Assembly (NCBI GenBank): GCA_017999895.1
Contig: JAGNKY010000006.1
Coordinates: 62,001 to 126,000, forward strand
Length of the DNA stretch: 64,000 nucleotides
Direction of reading: 5' to 3'
DNA from: Bacteroidales bacterium
GTDB lineage: Bacteria; Bacteroidota; Bacteroidia; Bacteroidales; VadinHA17
A model generated the notes under the pieces. That model saw nothing but the letters and a program-made list of their open reading frames with translations, made no database searches and was not told the origin of the DNA. Made by a program: the position numbers and the translations under genes. Positions 44,197 through 55,200 of this stretch are shown here, piece by piece (position 1 is the stretch's first letter; every line of letters starts with the position of its first letter).

Positions 44197-45054
44197 ATGG
44201 CAAAGGAAGAAAAGAAAAAAAGAAACTGGCGAGATAAATATAGATTTACTATTTATAATGATACTACTTTTGAAGAAGTCTGGAAAGTAAAACTTACCCG
44301 TTATAATGCTTTCATACTTATTTCATTAGTTATATTAATTATTATAGGGTCAACTGTTTGCTTAATTACATTTACAAATCTTAGAGAATTTATACCCGGA
44401 TATCCGGATGTGGAAATGAGAAGAAATATCTTGATAAGTGCTATAAGGCTCGATTCTCTGGAAAGGGAACTGGAACTGAGAGATAAGTATTTTGCAAATC
44501 TTAATGCGATTATCTCAGGTCGGGAACCTGAAGAGATAACGATCTCTTCTGATACAGGAAGGAAATATAGTAATATTGAATTCCGGACTATTCCTGAAAC
44601 TGATCAATTAAGATCTCAAGTAGAAAAGGAAGAAAGATATAATCTTATTTTTCCGAGGGCGGATGAATCGTCTGGGCTTGCAGATCTTCATTTTTTCCCT
44701 CCGGTAAAAGGTATTATTACAGGCAAGTTTGATTCGAGAACAAAGCATTTTGGAACTGATATTGTTACACGTCCTGGATCAACTGTTTTGGCTGCTCTTG
44801 ATGGTACAATTATTTTTACAGGATGGACAATGGAAACCGGATACGTAATAGGGTTACAACATAAAGATAACCTTGTTACTGTTTATAAACATAATGCTTC
44901 ACTACTAAAGGAAAATGGAGATTTTGTAAGAGCAGGGGAGGCAATTTCTGTTGTAGGAGGTTCAGGAGAACTTTACACATCGGGTCCTCACCTTCATTTT
45001 GAAATATGGTATAAAGGCATTCCTCTGGATCCTGAAAGACATATTTTTTTCTAA
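44197..45054 (+). CDS. membrane-anchored M23 (LytM-type) peptidoglycan endopeptidase
   Basis: This 285-residue protein has a charged cytoplasmic N-terminus, one membrane helix (about 36-60), a helical linker, and a C-terminal M23 domain. Zinc ligands fit His and Asp in HFGTDIV and His in HLHFE near the C-terminus. It probably cuts or regulates cutting of peptide cross-links in the periplasm. I chose the ATG at 44197 (MAKEEKKK) over the alternative at 44185 as it is closer to the promoter spacing. dxr follows by 20 bp. Confidence 0.88.
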   Translation: MAKEEKKKRNWRDKYRFTIYNDTTFEEVWKVKLTRYNAFILISLVILIIIGSTVCLITFTNLREFIPGYPDVEMRRNILISAIRLDSLERELELRDKYFANLNAIISGREPEEITISSDTGRKYSNIEFRTIPETDQLRSQVEKEERYNLIFPRADESSGLADLHFFPPVKGIITGKFDSRTKHFGTDIVTRPGSTVLAALDGTIIFTGWTMETGYVIGLQHKDNLVTVYKHNASLLKENGDFVRAGEAISVVGGSGELYTSGPHLHFEIWYKGIPLDPERHIFF

Positions 45055-45074
45055 TTTTCGAACAAATTTTTAAT

Positions 45075-46253
45075 ATGGATCGGCCAAAAAGGATTGCAAT
45101 TCTTGGTTCAACCGGATCGATTGGTAAGCAAGCTCTTGATATTATAAATAAATACCCTGACAGGTTCAGCATGGAAGTTCTTACGGCCGGCAGCAATAAA
45201 GCCCTTCTTATAAGTCAGGCGAAAAAATTTCTCCCTAAAATTGTAGTTATAGCGAATAAAAATTGTTATAAAGAAGTTAAGGATGCGCTTGCGGGATTGC
45301 CTGTAGAGGTTTTGGCAGGGGTTAATGAAATTGAAAATGTGGCCGTTAACTCTGATGCCGAGTTAATCCTTGCTGCTATGGTTGGCTATGCCGGTATGAA
45401 GCCGGTTCTTTCTGCTGTAAAAACAGGAAAAGACATAGCTCTTGCCAATAAGGAAACACTTGTTGTTGCCGGAGAACTTATTACCCGGGAAGCTTCAAAA
45501 TCGGGAAGCAGAATCATTCCGGTCGATTCCGAACATTCCGCATTGTTTCAGTGCATGGTAGGTGAGAACAGAAAAGCTGTGGAAAAATTAATTCTGACTG
45601 CTTCAGGCGGCCCTTTTTTGAATTATACTTACGAACAACTTTTATATGTGACCCCTGAACAGGCGTTGAAACATCCAAGATGGGATATGGGGAGCAAAAT
45701 AACAATCGACTCGGCAACATTGATGAATAAAGGACTCGAAGTGATAGAAGCAAAATGGCTTTTTGATATTGACCCTGAAAGAATCGATGTTGTTATTCAT
45801 CCTCAATCAATAATTCATTCTCTTGTTTATTTTCACGATGGCTCGGTGAAAGCTCAACTTGGCCTGCCCGACATGCGAATTCCGATTCTTTACGCTCTTG
45901 GCTTCCCTGAAAGAATTCCCTCCGACTTACCAAGGCTCGATCTCACAGAATTGTCGCTTTTGACTTTTATGAAACCCGACATAACTCTTTTCCATAACCT
46001 TCCTCTTGCGTATGAGGCCCTCAAAATAGGAGGCAATATGCCTTGCATAATGAATGCTGCAAATGAAGTGGCTGTAAAAAGTTTTCTTGAAGGCAGAGCA
46101 GGATTTTTACAAATATCTGATATAGTAGAATATGCAATGGCGAAAACTACCTTTGTACAGGAAATAAACCTTGAAATCCTTGAATCGGCCGATTTTGAGA
46201 GTAGAGAAATAGCAAAAAACTATATTACAAATAATTTACAACTGAAAAGATGA
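45075..46253 (+). CDS. dxr: 1-deoxy-D-xylulose 5-phosphate reductoisomerase
   Basis: This 392-residue enzyme makes 2-C-methyl-D-erythritol 4-phosphate, the first committed step of the MEP isoprenoid pathway. The NADPH motif GSTGSIGKQALDI opens the protein, followed by LANKETLVVAGE and PVDSEHSALFQC, and the metal-site segment LMNKGLEVIEAKWLF. Its stop overlaps the rseP start by four bases (ATGA), a dxr-rseP order common in bacteria. Confidence 0.97.
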   Translation: MDRPKRIAILGSTGSIGKQALDIINKYPDRFSMEVLTAGSNKALLISQAKKFLPKIVVIANKNCYKEVKDALAGLPVEVLAGVNEIENVAVNSDAELILAAMVGYAGMKPVLSAVKTGKDIALANKETLVVAGELITREASKSGSRIIPVDSEHSALFQCMVGENRKAVEKLILTASGGPFLNYTYEQLLYVTPEQALKHPRWDMGSKITIDSATLMNKGLEVIEAKWLFDIDPERIDVVIHPQSIIHSLVYFHDGSVKAQLGLPDMRIPILYALGFPERIPSDLPRLDLTELSLLTFMKPDITLFHNLPLAYEALKIGGNMPCIMNAANEVAVKSFLEGRAGFLQISDIVEYAMAKTTFVQEINLEILESADFESREIAKNYITNNLQLKR

Positions 46254-47575
46254 CTGTACTGATAAAAATACTTCAATTTATTTTAAGTCTTTCAATTCTG
46301 ATTATAATTCATGAATTCGGCCATTTTATCTTTGCAAAGATGTTTAAAACAAGAGTGGAAAAATTCTATCTTTTTTTCGACCCGTGGTTTTCTATTTTTA
46401 AATTTAAGAAAGGAGAGACCGAATATGGATTAGGATGGTTGCCATTAGGCGGATATGTAAAAATTGCAGGAATGATTGACGAGTCGCTCGATACGGAACA
46501 GCTTAAGAAACCACCCGAGCCATGGGAATTCAGGTCAAAACCTTCATGGCAGAGACTTCTTATAATGGTCGCCGGAGTTTTGTTTAATTTTCTTTTTGCT
46601 ATACTCATTTATGTCATGGTCCTTTACAAATGGGGAGAAACATATCTACCTACTTCCAGCGTAAAATACGGGATTGTAACCGATAGCGTCGGATATTCAA
46701 TAGGACTTAGAAATGGAGATAAAATTTTATCGGTTGACGGTCAGTATATAGACAATTTTTATCAGATTCAAAAGGAAATAATTCTCAATAATAAGAAAAC
46801 AATACAGGTAGAAAGAAATGGGGAGATAATAAATATAAATATCCCACAGGAATATATAAATAGCGCAATAAAAGGAGGAGGGCGAATTGAGCCAAGGATT
46901 CCTTTTTCTACTTTTATTGTGAGCGGCTTTGGGAAAAATTCACCGGCTAAAATTGCAGGAGTAAAAGAAGGTGATGAAATTAAAGGAGTAGATAATCAAC
47001 AATTTGAATTCTTTGACGAGTTCCAGAATTACCTTATGCAGAATAAAGGTAAAGTTGTAACCCTGAATATTGTTCGAAACGGTGAAAATTTAGATATTCC
47101 GGTTACTGTAAATCAAAACGGACGTCTTGAGATAATTCGCTCGTATGAAAATATTTTCGAGCTTAAAACTGTAAATTATAGCTTTATAGAATCAATTCCA
47201 GAAGGCATTAAACTTGGTATTAGTACTATAAGTGATTATCTTAAACAGTTTAAACTAATATTTTCGAAGGAAGCTAAAGGATATGAGTCACTTGGAGGTT
47301 TCATTACTATAGGAAGCATATTTCCTGGAATCTGGAACTGGCAGTCATTCTGGAATCTTACCGCATTTTTGTCAATAATTCTGGCTGTTATGAATATTAT
47401 TCCAATTCCAGGGCTTGATGGCGGTCATATTCTTTTCCTTTTGTATGAAGTTATAACCAGAAGAAAACCAAGCGATAAATTCCTCGAATATGCCCAGATA
47501 GTTGGCATGATATTTCTTTTTGCTCTGTTGATTTATGCAAATGCCAATGATATAATAAGACTTCTGAATAAATAA
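46250..47575 (+). CDS. rseP: site-2 protease RseP
   Basis: This 441-residue membrane metalloprotease has HEFGH at residues 21-25, two central PDZ-like domains (about 130-320), and the second metal motif PIPGLDGGHILF near 385-396. It cleaves within membranes, typically anti-sigma factors, and may also clear signal-peptide remnants. It is translationally coupled to dxr. Confidence 0.95.
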   Translation: MTVLIKILQFILSLSILIIIHEFGHFIFAKMFKTRVEKFYLFFDPWFSIFKFKKGETEYGLGWLPLGGYVKIAGMIDESLDTEQLKKPPEPWEFRSKPSWQRLLIMVAGVLFNFLFAILIYVMVLYKWGETYLPTSSVKYGIVTDSVGYSIGLRNGDKILSVDGQYIDNFYQIQKEIILNNKKTIQVERNGEIININIPQEYINSAIKGGGRIEPRIPFSTFIVSGFGKNSPAKIAGVKEGDEIKGVDNQQFEFFDEFQNYLMQNKGKVVTLNIVRNGENLDIPVTVNQNGRLEIIRSYENIFELKTVNYSFIESIPEGIKLGISTISDYLKQFKLIFSKEAKGYESLGGFITIGSIFPGIWNWQSFWNLTAFLSIILAVMNIIPIPGLDGGHILFLLYEVITRRKPSDKFLEYAQIVGMIFLFALLIYANANDIIRLLNK

Positions 47576-47585
47576 TTTTTTATGC

Positions 47586-47615
47586 TTTGTTTTTATCAAA
47601 GTAATTGTAACTTTG
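47586..47615 (+). promoter_or_regulatory. Bacteroidota-type promoter for tatA
   Basis: TTTG at 47586-47589, an 18-bp spacer, then TAACTTTG at 47608-47615. Both boxes match the consensus exactly. The tatA ATG is 24 bp downstream. Confidence 0.7.
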
Positions 47616-47639
47616 TAATGTTTTTTAAAATTTAAGAAA

Positions 47640-47816
47640 ATGGGAAAGATAGGACCTTTGGAGATTGTTTTAATTTTGTTAATTGTCGTGCTTCTGTTTG
47701 GCGGCCGCAAGATACCTGAACTTATGAAAGGCATCGGACATGGACTGAAAGAATTCAAGAAGGCTACTAAAGATGATCCTGAAGAGGAGAAGAAAGAAAT
47801 TGTTAATAAAGATTAA
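47640..47816 (+). CDS. tatA: twin-arginine translocase subunit TatA
   Basis: This short 58-residue protein begins [20 protein letters not shown], a single N-terminal membrane helix, then [17 protein letters not shown], the conserved hinge and amphipathic helix of TatA/TatE, and a charged tail. It would pair with TatC, not seen here, to export folded proteins. Two Tat substrates are encoded at 34680 and 36124. It has its own promoter, and its stop overlaps the convergent mqnC stop within the sequence TTAA. Confidence 0.93.
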   Translation: MGKIGPLEIVLILLIVVLLFGGRKIPELMKGIGHGLKEFKKATKDDPEEEKKEIVNKD

Positions 47817-48901
47817 TTTTCAGGTTCATATTTCTGGTTTCTTTTTACTGACGTAAAACCGGCCTCTTTTATTATTGAACATATTGTATCAGAATCAAAT
47901 ATGTGAATATCGCCAGCGCTACGGATTACATTTTCTTCAATCATAATTGAACCAAGATCATTAGCGCCCGAATGAAGTGACATCATTGCTATTTCTTTTC
48001 CTACAGTAAGCAGTGATGCTTGAATATTAGGAATATTATTTAATATTATCCTGCTTATTGCAATTAACCTGATATATTCAGGACCGTCGATATTATTCAT
48101 AACACCTGAATATTTGTAAAGTAGTGTATTCTTATGCTGAAAAGGCCAGGGAATAAAAGTAATAAAACCATAGCTACCTTCAGGTTTTTCAGATTGCAAA
48201 TCGCGTAATTTTATTAAGTGCATTACACGTTCTTCTCTCGTTTCAATATGCCCTGCCATCATTGTGGCAGATGTTGGAAGATTTAATTTATGTGCTTCGC
48301 GCATCACTTCAAGCCATTCATCAACAGTTGCTTTCGCTGGCGAAATATTCTTTCTCACCCTTTCGGAAAGAATCTCAGCACCGGCGCCAGGCAAACTATC
48401 AAGGCCGGCATTAATTAATTCCAGAAGCACTTCCCTGAAAGTTAATCCTTCTTTTCTGGCAAGATATACTATTTCAGGAGGCCCTAAAGCATGTAACTTC
48501 AAAGCTGGATATTCGTTTTTAAGCAAAGTAAAAAGATTCTTATAAAATACAAGCCCAAGTTCAGGATTCATTCCTCCCTGCAATAAAAGTTGCTTTCCGC
48601 CAAGTGCAAACAATTGGTCAATCTTTTCCCGATACTGCTCTATAGTGGTTATATACGCATCATCAGAATTTTTCCGACGACAAAAATTACAAAAAGAACA
48701 TTGTGAGAAACATATATTGGTGATGTTGACGTTTCTGTCTATTATCCAGCCGACTTTATTGTCGGGATGAAGCCTTTTTCTAATCTGATCGGCATAGAAC
48801 ATAAGCAGTGAAGAGGGAGCATGATTATATAATAATATCCCTTCTTCAAAAGAAATAGGCTCCATCTTTAAAGCGCGATTAAGAATATTTTCGAATTCCA
48901 T
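47813..48901 (-). CDS. mqnC: cyclic dehypoxanthinyl futalosine synthase MqnC
   Basis: This 362-residue radical SAM enzyme has the CX3CX2C cluster motif CFSQCSFC with Cys64, Cys68 and Cys71. Other features are [29 protein letters not shown] and the FIPWPFQ stretch that favours MqnC over MqnE. It cyclises dehypoxanthine futalosine in the futalosine route to menaquinone. Other mqn genes are not in this window. Confidence 0.88.
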   Translation of the reverse strand: MEFENILNRALKMEPISFEEGILLYNHAPSSLLMFYADQIRKRLHPDNKVGWIIDRNVNITNICFSQCSFCNFCRRKNSDDAYITTIEQYREKIDQLFALGGKQLLLQGGMNPELGLVFYKNLFTLLKNEYPALKLHALGPPEIVYLARKEGLTFREVLLELINAGLDSLPGAGAEILSERVRKNISPAKATVDEWLEVMREAHKLNLPTSATMMAGHIETREERVMHLIKLRDLQSEKPEGSYGFITFIPWPFQHKNTLLYKYSGVMNNIDGPEYIRLIAISRIILNNIPNIQASLLTVGKEIAMMSLHSGANDLGSIMIEENVIRSAGDIHIFDSDTICSIIKEAGFTSVKRNQKYEPEN

Positions 48902-48960
48902 TATAAAATTGAACAGGTTATTTATAAATCTATCCTATGATATTGATATTTAAATGAATG

Positions 48961-48968
48961 CAAATGTA
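48961..48968 (-). promoter_or_regulatory. possible -7 box for mqnC
   Basis: The minus strand reads TACATTTG, an exact TAnnTTTG match, 59 bp before the mqnC start. No -33 box is evident. Confidence 0.35.
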
Positions 48969-49124
48969 AAAATTTCACGAGGAGGCTTTGATTTTTTAAT
49001 TAACTTTACGCTTTCTATCAAAGAGTTAATTTAAAAGATTTTTCGTGTAATACTGATACATATAAATTATACATTGTAATAATCAAATTTATTAAGATTT
49101 TTTGTGTTATTAAAATAAATTATT

Positions 49125-50585
49125 ATGATAAAAATAGATGTAAAATCGGTATCTCAAATATCTCCTGAACAGTCGGTTATTTGTATTGTTGGGAATGAAG
49201 AAATCCCGTCTTATATAATGTTGAGCAGGAGTGAAAAAGAATACGCCGAAAAGAGGCTTAAGGAAAAGGATGAATATGTATTTATTAATTCATACTTCAA
49301 ATGTACTTATATTGTCCCTTTGAATACCGAACTTACCGGATACAAGCTATTGGAAGATCTGCGAAAAAAAGCTTCCTTAATGAAAAAGCTCATCAAGTCG
49401 AATAATCACTCTGAAATTGTAATTGCTTCAGATGGTTCTGTGAGTGGCGCAGAAGAAGCTTTTGCAGAAGGACTCATACTGAGCATTTATTCATTTTCTA
49501 AATATAAAACAAAAGAGGAAGAAAAAAATGGCGGTGAATATCCCTCCAGAATTCTTATTTATGACATCGGGGAAAATCAAAATATATTGTGGTTAAGGAC
49601 ACTTTGCGAGGCGGTTTATATGACACGGGATTTAATAAACGAGCCGCCTAATTATCTGAATGCCGAAGCTTTTTCAGGAGAAATAAAAAAGATTGGGGAT
49701 TCGGCAGGTTTTTCTGTGGAAGTATTTAATAAAGAGAAAATTGAAGCTCTAAATATGGGAGGCATTCTTGCTGTGAATCGCGGAAGTGTTGATCCTCCTG
49801 TATTTTGTATCCTCGAATGGAAGCCACAAAAAAGTATAAACAGTAAGCCTGTAGTACTTATAGGGAAGGGCATTATGTATGATACTGGAGGTTTGAATAT
49901 AAAAACCGGGGAATATATGAGTCAGATGAAGACTGATATGGCTGGTGCCGCCACAGTTGCAGGTATCATGTACGTGATTTCAAAGTGTGAATTGCCGGTT
50001 CATGTTATTGGATTGTTACCTGCAACCGATAACCGGCCCGGAGGAAATGCCTATACTCAGGGTGATATTATCAGAATGTTTGACGGCTCGACTGTTGAAA
50101 TAGGGAACACCGATGCAGAAGGAAGGCTTTTACTTGCCGATGCAATAAGCTATGCTTGTAATTATGCACCGGAGCTTATTATAACTATTGCAACATTAAC
50201 AGGTTCTGCAGCTATGACTTTTGGAAATCAGGCTATAGCGGTAATGGGTAATGCAGACGAAAAGTATTTTAAAATACTCGAAGAGGCTGGGAATGATGTA
50301 TACGAAAGAATAGCCTGTTTGCCTTTCTGGGATGAATACAGCGAATCTTTAAAATCGGATGTGGCAGATATTAAGAATAATGGCGGGAGAGAAGCCGGCG
50401 CAATCACTGCCGGTAAATTCCTCGAATCGTTTGCAAAATATCCATTGATCCATCTGGATATTGCAGGAACCGGCGTCTTGAAGAAAGACGACTTTTACAG
50501 AATAAAGGAAGGACCTGGTTCAGGCCTAAGGCTTCTTGCAGTTTTTCTCAAGAAACTTGCTTCGGGTAATGTAAATAATAAATGA
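49125..50585 (+). CDS. pepA: leucyl aminopeptidase (M17 family)
   Basis: This 486-residue dizinc aminopeptidase has a small N-terminal domain (about 1-150) and a catalytic domain with GKGIMYDTGGLNIK, MKTDMAGAATV and NTDAEGRLLLADA, all M17 signatures. The conserved Lys, Asp and Glu ligands are in these motifs. It trims N-terminal residues from peptides. It is followed at 4 bp by pdxA. Confidence 0.95.
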   Translation: MIKIDVKSVSQISPEQSVICIVGNEEIPSYIMLSRSEKEYAEKRLKEKDEYVFINSYFKCTYIVPLNTELTGYKLLEDLRKKASLMKKLIKSNNHSEIVIASDGSVSGAEEAFAEGLILSIYSFSKYKTKEEEKNGGEYPSRILIYDIGENQNILWLRTLCEAVYMTRDLINEPPNYLNAEAFSGEIKKIGDSAGFSVEVFNKEKIEALNMGGILAVNRGSVDPPVFCILEWKPQKSINSKPVVLIGKGIMYDTGGLNIKTGEYMSQMKTDMAGAATVAGIMYVISKCELPVHVIGLLPATDNRPGGNAYTQGDIIRMFDGSTVEIGNTDAEGRLLLADAISYACNYAPELIITIATLTGSAAMTFGNQAIAVMGNADEKYFKILEEAGNDVYERIACLPFWDEYSESLKSDVADIKNNGGREAGAITAGKFLESFAKYPLIHLDIAGTGVLKKDDFYRIKEGPGSGLRLLAVFLKKLASGNVNNK

Positions 50586-50589
50586 TAAA

Positions 50590-51702
50590 ATGGAGAATAA
50601 ACAGATTATTGTCGGGATAACTCATGGAGATATCAATGGCATTGGCTATGAAATGATTATAAAATGCCTCCTCGACAACAATATTTTTGACATTTTTGTC
50701 CCGGTGGTTTATGGTTCACCAAAAGTTGCAGCTTATCATAGAAAAGCACTGAATATTGAAAATTTCAGCTTTAATTCCATCCGCGATCCAGGTGAAGCTC
50801 ATAATAAAAGAGCTAACATAATTAATTGCCTTGGCGATGATGTTAGGGTAGAATTGGGGAAGTCAACTCCTCATAGCGGAGAAGCAGCATTTATTGCTCT
50901 GGAAAGAGCTGTAAATGATTTGAAAGAGGGGAAAATAGATGTTCTGGTTACTGCTCCTATAAACAAAAAATCAATACAATCGGCAAATTTCAACTTTCCC
51001 GGCCATACCGAATATTTGAAATCGAAATTTGGTGTAGAAGAAGTACTTATGTTTATGATAAGTGAAAACATGAAGGTTGGGATCGTTACAGGCCACGTAC
51101 CGCTTAAAGAAGTACCTCGACTTATTACTGTTGATACCATATTGCGTAAACTTAGAATTATGAATAATTCCCTCCTAATTGATTTTACTATTCGCAAACC
51201 GACTATTGCAGTTCTTGGGCTGAACCCTCATGCTGGTGATAATTCACTTCTTGGAAATGAGGAAGCTGAAATAATAATCCCTGCAATTCAAAAAGCGAGA
51301 GAGGAAGGGATAATGGCATTCGGCCCCTTCTCTGCCGACGGGTTTTTTGGCACCGAAATGTTCGCTAAATTTGATGCGGTACTGGCAATGTATCACGACC
51401 AGGGGCTTACCCCTTTTAAAGCTCTTTCATTTGAAACTGGAGTAAATTTTACGGCAGGTCTCCCTGTGGTAAGAACCTCTCCTGCACATGGAACCGCACT
51501 CGAAATTGCAGGGAAAGGAGTAGCATCAGAAAATTCTTTCCGACATGCTATATATCTTGCGTGTGATATTTATCGAAATAGAAAAATGTACTCCGAGATT
51601 ACCAGAAATACTCTGAAACACTCCGAAGTCGATATTCATTCTGAACATACTGAAGAACTACCGCCTGAAATTAATAGCCTTGACCTTGACCAATTGATAT
51701 GA
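50590..51702 (+). CDS. pdxA: 4-hydroxythreonine-4-phosphate dehydrogenase
   Basis: This 370-residue NAD enzyme acts in the DXP-dependent route to pyridoxal 5-phosphate. Features include GITHGDINGIGYE at the N-terminus, TAPINKKSIQ, FPGHTEYL with a metal-ligand His, GLNPHAGD and MYHDQGLTPFKAL. A C-terminal charged tail of about 25 residues is additional. Its stop overlaps the ruvA start by four bases. Confidence 0.95.
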   Translation: MENKQIIVGITHGDINGIGYEMIIKCLLDNNIFDIFVPVVYGSPKVAAYHRKALNIENFSFNSIRDPGEAHNKRANIINCLGDDVRVELGKSTPHSGEAAFIALERAVNDLKEGKIDVLVTAPINKKSIQSANFNFPGHTEYLKSKFGVEEVLMFMISENMKVGIVTGHVPLKEVPRLITVDTILRKLRIMNNSLLIDFTIRKPTIAVLGLNPHAGDNSLLGNEEAEIIIPAIQKAREEGIMAFGPFSADGFFGTEMFAKFDAVLAMYHDQGLTPFKALSFETGVNFTAGLPVVRTSPAHGTALEIAGKGVASENSFRHAIYLACDIYRNRKMYSEITRNTLKHSEVDIHSEHTEELPPEINSLDLDQLI

Positions 51703-52280
51703 TTAATTACATTATCGGAACGATAACGGAACTTTCACCGACTTATGTAGTTGTAGAAACAGCAGGAATAGGATATTTTATAAACATATCTATTAATACT
51801 TATTCAAAACTTGAAGATAAAACAAGTTACAGAATTCTTATTCATGAAGTAATTCGTGAAGATGCTCATCAGCTTTTCGGTTTTGCCGATGAGGAGGAAA
51901 GAAATATTTTCCGTCATCTTATTTCAGTTTCAGGTATAGGAGCAAATACTGCCCGTATGATACTTTCATCACTCACTCCGGCCGATATAACTGAAGCAAT
52001 TAATGAAGCAAATGTAAATTTGCTGAAAGGAATAAAAGGGATAGGTATCAAAACTGCGCAACGAATTATAATTGATCTCAAGGATAAAATTGGAAAACAG
52101 ACATCTGCTGCCGAAATATTCATAAGTGAGGACAATACTAAACGTGAAGAGGCGTTATCTGCATTAGTAATGCTGGGTTTTTCCCGAAATGCTATCATGA
52201 AAGTTCTCGACAGGATTATCAGTGAAGATAAAAATTTGACTGTAGAAGAACTTATCAAGAGAGCATTGAAAAACTTGTAA
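51699..52280 (+). CDS. ruvA: Holliday junction branch-migration protein RuvA
   Basis: This 193-residue protein has the OB-fold N-terminus (MINYIIGTITELSPTYVVVE), two helix-hairpin-helix motifs (VSGIGANTARMIL and IKGIGIKTAQRII), and a C-terminal domain that contacts RuvB. It binds four-way DNA junctions. It is coupled to pdxA and followed after 7 bp by sprA, an order often seen in Bacteroidota. Confidence 0.96.
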   Translation: MINYIIGTITELSPTYVVVETAGIGYFINISINTYSKLEDKTSYRILIHEVIREDAHQLFGFADEEERNIFRHLISVSGIGANTARMILSSLTPADITEAINEANVNLLKGIKGIGIKTAQRIIIDLKDKIGKQTSAAEIFISEDNTKREEALSALVMLGFSRNAIMKVLDRIISEDKNLTVEELIKRALKNL

Positions 52281-52287
52281 AAAAACA

Positions 52288-55200
52288 TTGAAATCTTGTT
52301 TTTCATATAAAAATCTACAGCAGATTTTCCGTATTGTATTTTCTGCAATCTTTAGCTTTAGTATTTCCCTTCAGTCTTATGGACAAAATGTTGCTTCCAT
52401 GGACACAACAAAAAAACAAGTGCTTAAACTAAAAGATATTTCAGGCATCCCATGGGAAAATAGTACCAGTTCACCTCTATTTCTTAAGATACCTAAAAAC
52501 ATAACTTCAAAAGTCGTATATGATCCTGATAAAAACGAATATATAATTTATCAGAAAGCAGGTTCTTTCGATTACCGTTTACCAGTAAGGATGAGCCCCG
52601 AAGAATACCGCAAATATGAATTCGATAGAGCAATGAGAGAATACTGGAATATGCGTCTTTCAGGCGATGAAACAGGATACCGTTCATCAATTATTCCACC
52701 AATTGAAATAGGAGGGGAGGCTTTTGACAAAATTTTCGGGAGCAATGTAATAAATATCATTCCTCAAGGTTCTGCCGAACTCATTTTTGGAATAAATATC
52801 TCACGCACTCAAAACCCGGCTCTCTCAGAAAAGCTTAGAAGCATACCAACATTCGACTTCAAGGAAAAGATACAAATGAATGTAACCGGAACAATAGGCG
52901 ACAAGCTTCAGCTGGGGGTTAATTATAATACGGAAGCTATGTTCGAATTTGAAAACAGAATAAAACTTCAGTATGCCGGTAAAGAGGATGAAATAATTAA
53001 GAAAATAGAAGCAGGCGATGTCACTCTTCCTCTTCCCGGAACACTTATAACAGGTAGTTACAGCCTTTTTGGGCTTAAGACAGAAATGCAGTTTGGAAAA
53101 CTTACGATGACCACAGTTCTTTCTCAGCAAAAAGGAGAATCTTCGGTGATGGAAGTAAAGGGAGGCGCTCAAATAAGCACATTCGAAATATTTGTAGATA
53201 ATTATGAGGCAAATAGACACTTTTTTTTGTCGCAATATTTCAGGGATATCTTTGATGATGCAATGAAATACCTTCCGATTATTAGTTCAGGTCTCAATAT
53301 AGAAAGGATAGAAGTGTGGATAACAAATAAAACCAGCAGGTTCGAAGAAGGGAGTAACAGGAACATTGTGGCTTTTATGGATCTTGCCGAAAACAGTCAA
53401 CATATTTATAATGATATTTCTGCTTTTCAGCAACAACCGGGTACAAGGCCAAATCCTGATAACTCAATAAATGGACTTTATGATGAACTAATTAATAATT
53501 ATGCGGATGTTCGTGAAATGGATAAAGTTACAGATGTCCTTAGTCCGCTTTATCCCGATTTTCAAACGGGAAGAGATTATGAAAAAATTGAAAATGCGAG
53601 AAAGCTTAATGAAAGAGAATACACCGTCAACAAACAGCTTGGATTTATCTCCTTGAATACTGCACTTAATACTGATGAAGTTCTTGCAGTTGCTTTTGAA
53701 TATACGTTTAATGGCCAGACATACAAAGTAGGAGAGTTTTCGACCGATGGAGTTGCGGCACCCAAAGCGCTAATACTTAAACTTCTGAAGGGAACGACAC
53801 TCAGCCCTAAACTTCCTACATGGAAACTTATGATGAAAAACATCTATTCTCTTGGTTCTGGCAGAGTTGAAAGAAAAAATTTTGAGTTGAATGTATTATA
53901 CCAGGACGATAAAACAGGCAATTCGATTAATTATATTCCGGAAGGTAACCTTTCGGATAAAATACTTTTGCAAGTATTGCGACTCGATAATCTCAATTCA
54001 AGGCTCGACAGAGAACCTGATGGTGTATTCGATTTTATTGAGGATGCTACTATTATGCCAGACCGCGGGAGAATAATATTTCCGGTAAACGAACCCTTTG
54101 GGAGTTACCTTCGCGAACAGTTCTCAGATAAAAAGCTTGCCGAGAAATATGTTTTTCAGGAACTGTATGATTCGACTCAGACTATTGCCAGGCAGATGGC
54201 CGAGAAAAATAAATTCAAGCTTACCGGACAGTATTCTTCGGCTTCCGGCTCTGAGATACAACTAAATGCAACAAATATTCCACAGGGAGCAATTAAAGTA
54301 ACTGCAGGCGGTGTAATTCTAACAGAAAATAGCGATTATACTGTTGATTATAACCTTGGTACTGTCCGGATTATTAACCAGGCACTTATTGATTCGGAAA
54401 CACCTATTCAGGTGTCGCTTGAAAGCAACCAGTTTTTTGGATTCCAGACAAAGACACTCGTTGGAACATATCTCGATTATCGCATTTCGAATAATTTCAA
54501 TATCGGCGGAACAATATTGCATTTGAATGAAAGGCCATATACACAAAAAGTCAATTTTGGAGAGGAACCAATATCAAATACAATATGGGGGCTAAACACT
54601 TCTTATAAATCACAATCACAAATGCTTACAAATGCAATTGATAAGCTTCCGTTTATAAGGACTAAAGCCCCTTCTGCAATTTCATTTTTCGGCGAATTTG
54701 CCAATCTTGTTCCAGGTCATTCAAAGGCAATTTCAAATGCGGGGAATTCGTATATAGACGATTTTGAAGCCAGCGAAATACCTCTCGACCTTAAGTCGTT
54801 CAACGCTTGGACACTTGCAAGTATTCCTCAGGGCCAGGATATGATGTTCCCCGAAGGAAGATTTAATAATAATCTGGCAAGCGGGTTTAACAGAGCAAGG
54901 CTGGCCTGGTACGTAATAGATCCTCTTTTTTTAAGAAACGGTTCATCAACCCCGGAACATATTAAGAATAATCCTGATGAACAATCGAGTCACTTTGTAA
55001 GAGAAGTATTCGAAACAGAAATTTTTCCATATAAAGAAAGCCCGAGCGGAGTCCCGGCGACAATAGGTGTTCTTAATGTGGCATTTTATCCTTCCGAGAG
55101 AGGCCCATACAATTTTGACACTACACCCTCGAGCTATTCGGCAGGATTGAACAGCGACGGTTCGCTCAATAATCCAGGTTCACGATGGGGAGGTATTATG

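Noticed and set aside
47813..48901. MqnE (aminofutalosine synthase) rather than MqnC
   Set aside because: The FIPWPFQ and [10 protein letters not shown] stretches and overall length fit MqnC better, though the two families are related.
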